From the NCBI GenBank assembly GCA_007134625.1, contig SLKL01000288.1, forward strand, positions 1 to 7,380: DNA of 7,380 nucleotides, read 5' to 3'. Position numbers and translations under genes: made by a program. Below are positions 6,628-7,380 of the stretch, piece by piece; position 1 is the first letter of the stretch; every line of letters begins with the position of its first letter. The notes under the pieces were generated by a model. It had not been told where the DNA came from. It made no database searches and saw nothing but the letters and a program-made list of their open reading frames with translations. Source of the DNA: Saprospiraceae bacterium (GTDB lineage Bacteria > Bacteroidota > Bacteroidia > Chitinophagales > Saprospiraceae).

Positions 6628-7380
6628 TTATGGATTTAGAGGTATTTGATTAAGTCCACTCGTTTCGTCCCACCCAAATAAAAGATTCATGTTTTGTATG
6701 GCCTGACCTGCTGCACCTTTTACCAGATTGTCAATCACGGAGATGACAATTATATTTCCAGTATTTTGATCGTAGGTGCAGAATATCTTACAAAAGTTGG
6801 TTCCCCTTACTTCTTTTAAAGTGGGTGCTGTATCACAGATTTTTACAAAAGGCTCACCCTCATAAAAGGATTCAAACAATTCCCTTAGCGACTGCTCAGA
6901 AATGTCCGGGTTTTTAGCTTTTCCGTAAACAGTAGAGAGAATTCCCCTGTCAACAGGTATGAGGTGAGGTGTAAACTGTACTTTTAAATCTTTACCGGAT
7001 ACCAGGCTGAGTTTCTCTCCTATTTCAGCGGAGTGCCGGTGGGTTTTGATTCCGTAAGCTTTAAAATTATCATTCACTCCGGAAAATTGGTTAACAGCAC
7101 TTGCTTTTATTCCTGCACCGGTAACGCCCGATTTACTGTCTGCCACTATAAAATCCGTATTCAACCACCCCTCTTTTACTAAAGGTGCAAGAGCGAGGAT
7201 AACCGAAGTCGGGTAGCAACCCGGATTGGCTATTATTTCGGCAGAGGGTATTTCACTTCTGTAAAGCTCCGGTAATCCATATACCGCCTTTTCAAAACCC
7301 GCTGTGTACGTGTGTTTTTTATTGTACCATTTCTCGTAGATTTCAGGGGTTTCCAGACGGAAATCTCCCGAAAGATCAAC
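6628..7380 (-). CDS. argC: N-acetyl-gamma-glutamyl-phosphate reductase ArgC, 5' end beyond the window
   Basis: ArgC reduces N-acetylglutamyl phosphate to the semialdehyde with NADPH, the third step towards ornithine. The frame is open to the right edge, giving 250 C-terminal residues; the missing 80-90 residues should hold the NADP-binding Rossmann start. Visible landmarks, reading from the edge, are VDLSGDFRL, AVYGLPELYR, the catalytic cysteine in IIANPGCYPTS (Cys codon 7218-7216), DSKSGVTGAG, and the HRHSAEIG motif (7041-7018) carrying the active-site histidine. A start placed at TTG 7164-7162 would cut off the catalytic cysteine and is wrong: that codon is an internal leucine in GWLNTDF. 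The gene is followed by argJ after 12 bases. It is intact as far as seen and is a confident family match. Confidence 0.95.
   Translation of the reverse strand, partial: VDLSGDFRLETPEIYEKWYNKKHTYTAGFEKAVYGLPELYRSEIPSAEIIANPGCYPTSVILALAPLVKEGWLNTDFIVADSKSGVTGAGIKASAVNQFSGVNDNFKAYGIKTHRHSAEIGEKLSLVSGKDLKVQFTPHLIPVDRGILSTVYGKAKNPDISEQSLRELFESFYEGEPFVKICDTAPTLKEVRGTNFCKIFCTYDQNTGNIIVISVIDNLVKGAAGQAIQNMNLLFGWDETSGLNQIPLNP

Noticed and set aside
6628..7164. Short complete gene starting at 7164
   Set aside because: The frame is open to the window edge and the upstream part carries the ArgC catalytic Cys motif NPGCYPT; the codon at 7164 is an internal TTG leucine.

Overview
The window shows a compact, almost entirely minus-strand stretch of a bacterial genome. 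Short intergenic gaps, A-rich leaders with few strong Shine-Dalgarno motifs, and an antitoxin/PIN pair of a type I associate with Bacteroidota suggest a member of the Bacteroidota or the wider FCB group. This taxonomic call is an inference and is not settled by the sequence. No rRNA, tRNA, CRISPR array, complete insertion sequence or replication origin is visible.

Reading in the direction of transcription (right to left), the window opens inside argC (7380-6628, 5' end outside the window) and continues with argJ (6615-5404). These are two enzymes of the N-acetylated ornithine/arginine pathway. Three further genes follow on the same strand with gaps of only 33, 16 and 10 bases: an ATP-grasp carboxylate-amine ligase (5370-4147), a 656-residue protein of no recognised family with a papain-like Gln/Cys/His/Asn arrangement in its C-terminal half (4130-2160), and a divergent PLP-dependent alanine racemase (2149-992). 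The spacing argues that all five are co-transcribed.

The most interesting proposal is that the last three genes form a small biosynthetic or modifying cassette. The ligase would make an amide or peptide bond, the papain-like protein would cut, transfer or cross-link, and the racemase would supply a D-amino acid. The upstream argC/argJ pair could feed it ornithine or an acylated intermediate, or could simply be neighbouring housekeeping genes. No member carries an obvious signal peptide, so the work would be in the cytoplasm.

After a 133-base gap (991-859) with two alternative hairpins and a palindrome, a type II toxin-antitoxin module follows: a 76-residue antitoxin (858-628) and a PIN-domain toxin (631-191), overlapping by ATGA. 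This part is clearly more AT-rich (roughly 30% G+C by hand count of sample lines, against 40-48% in the operon), as expected of an acquired module. The leftmost 190 bases hold short open frames on both strands that run off the window edge and cannot be assigned with confidence.
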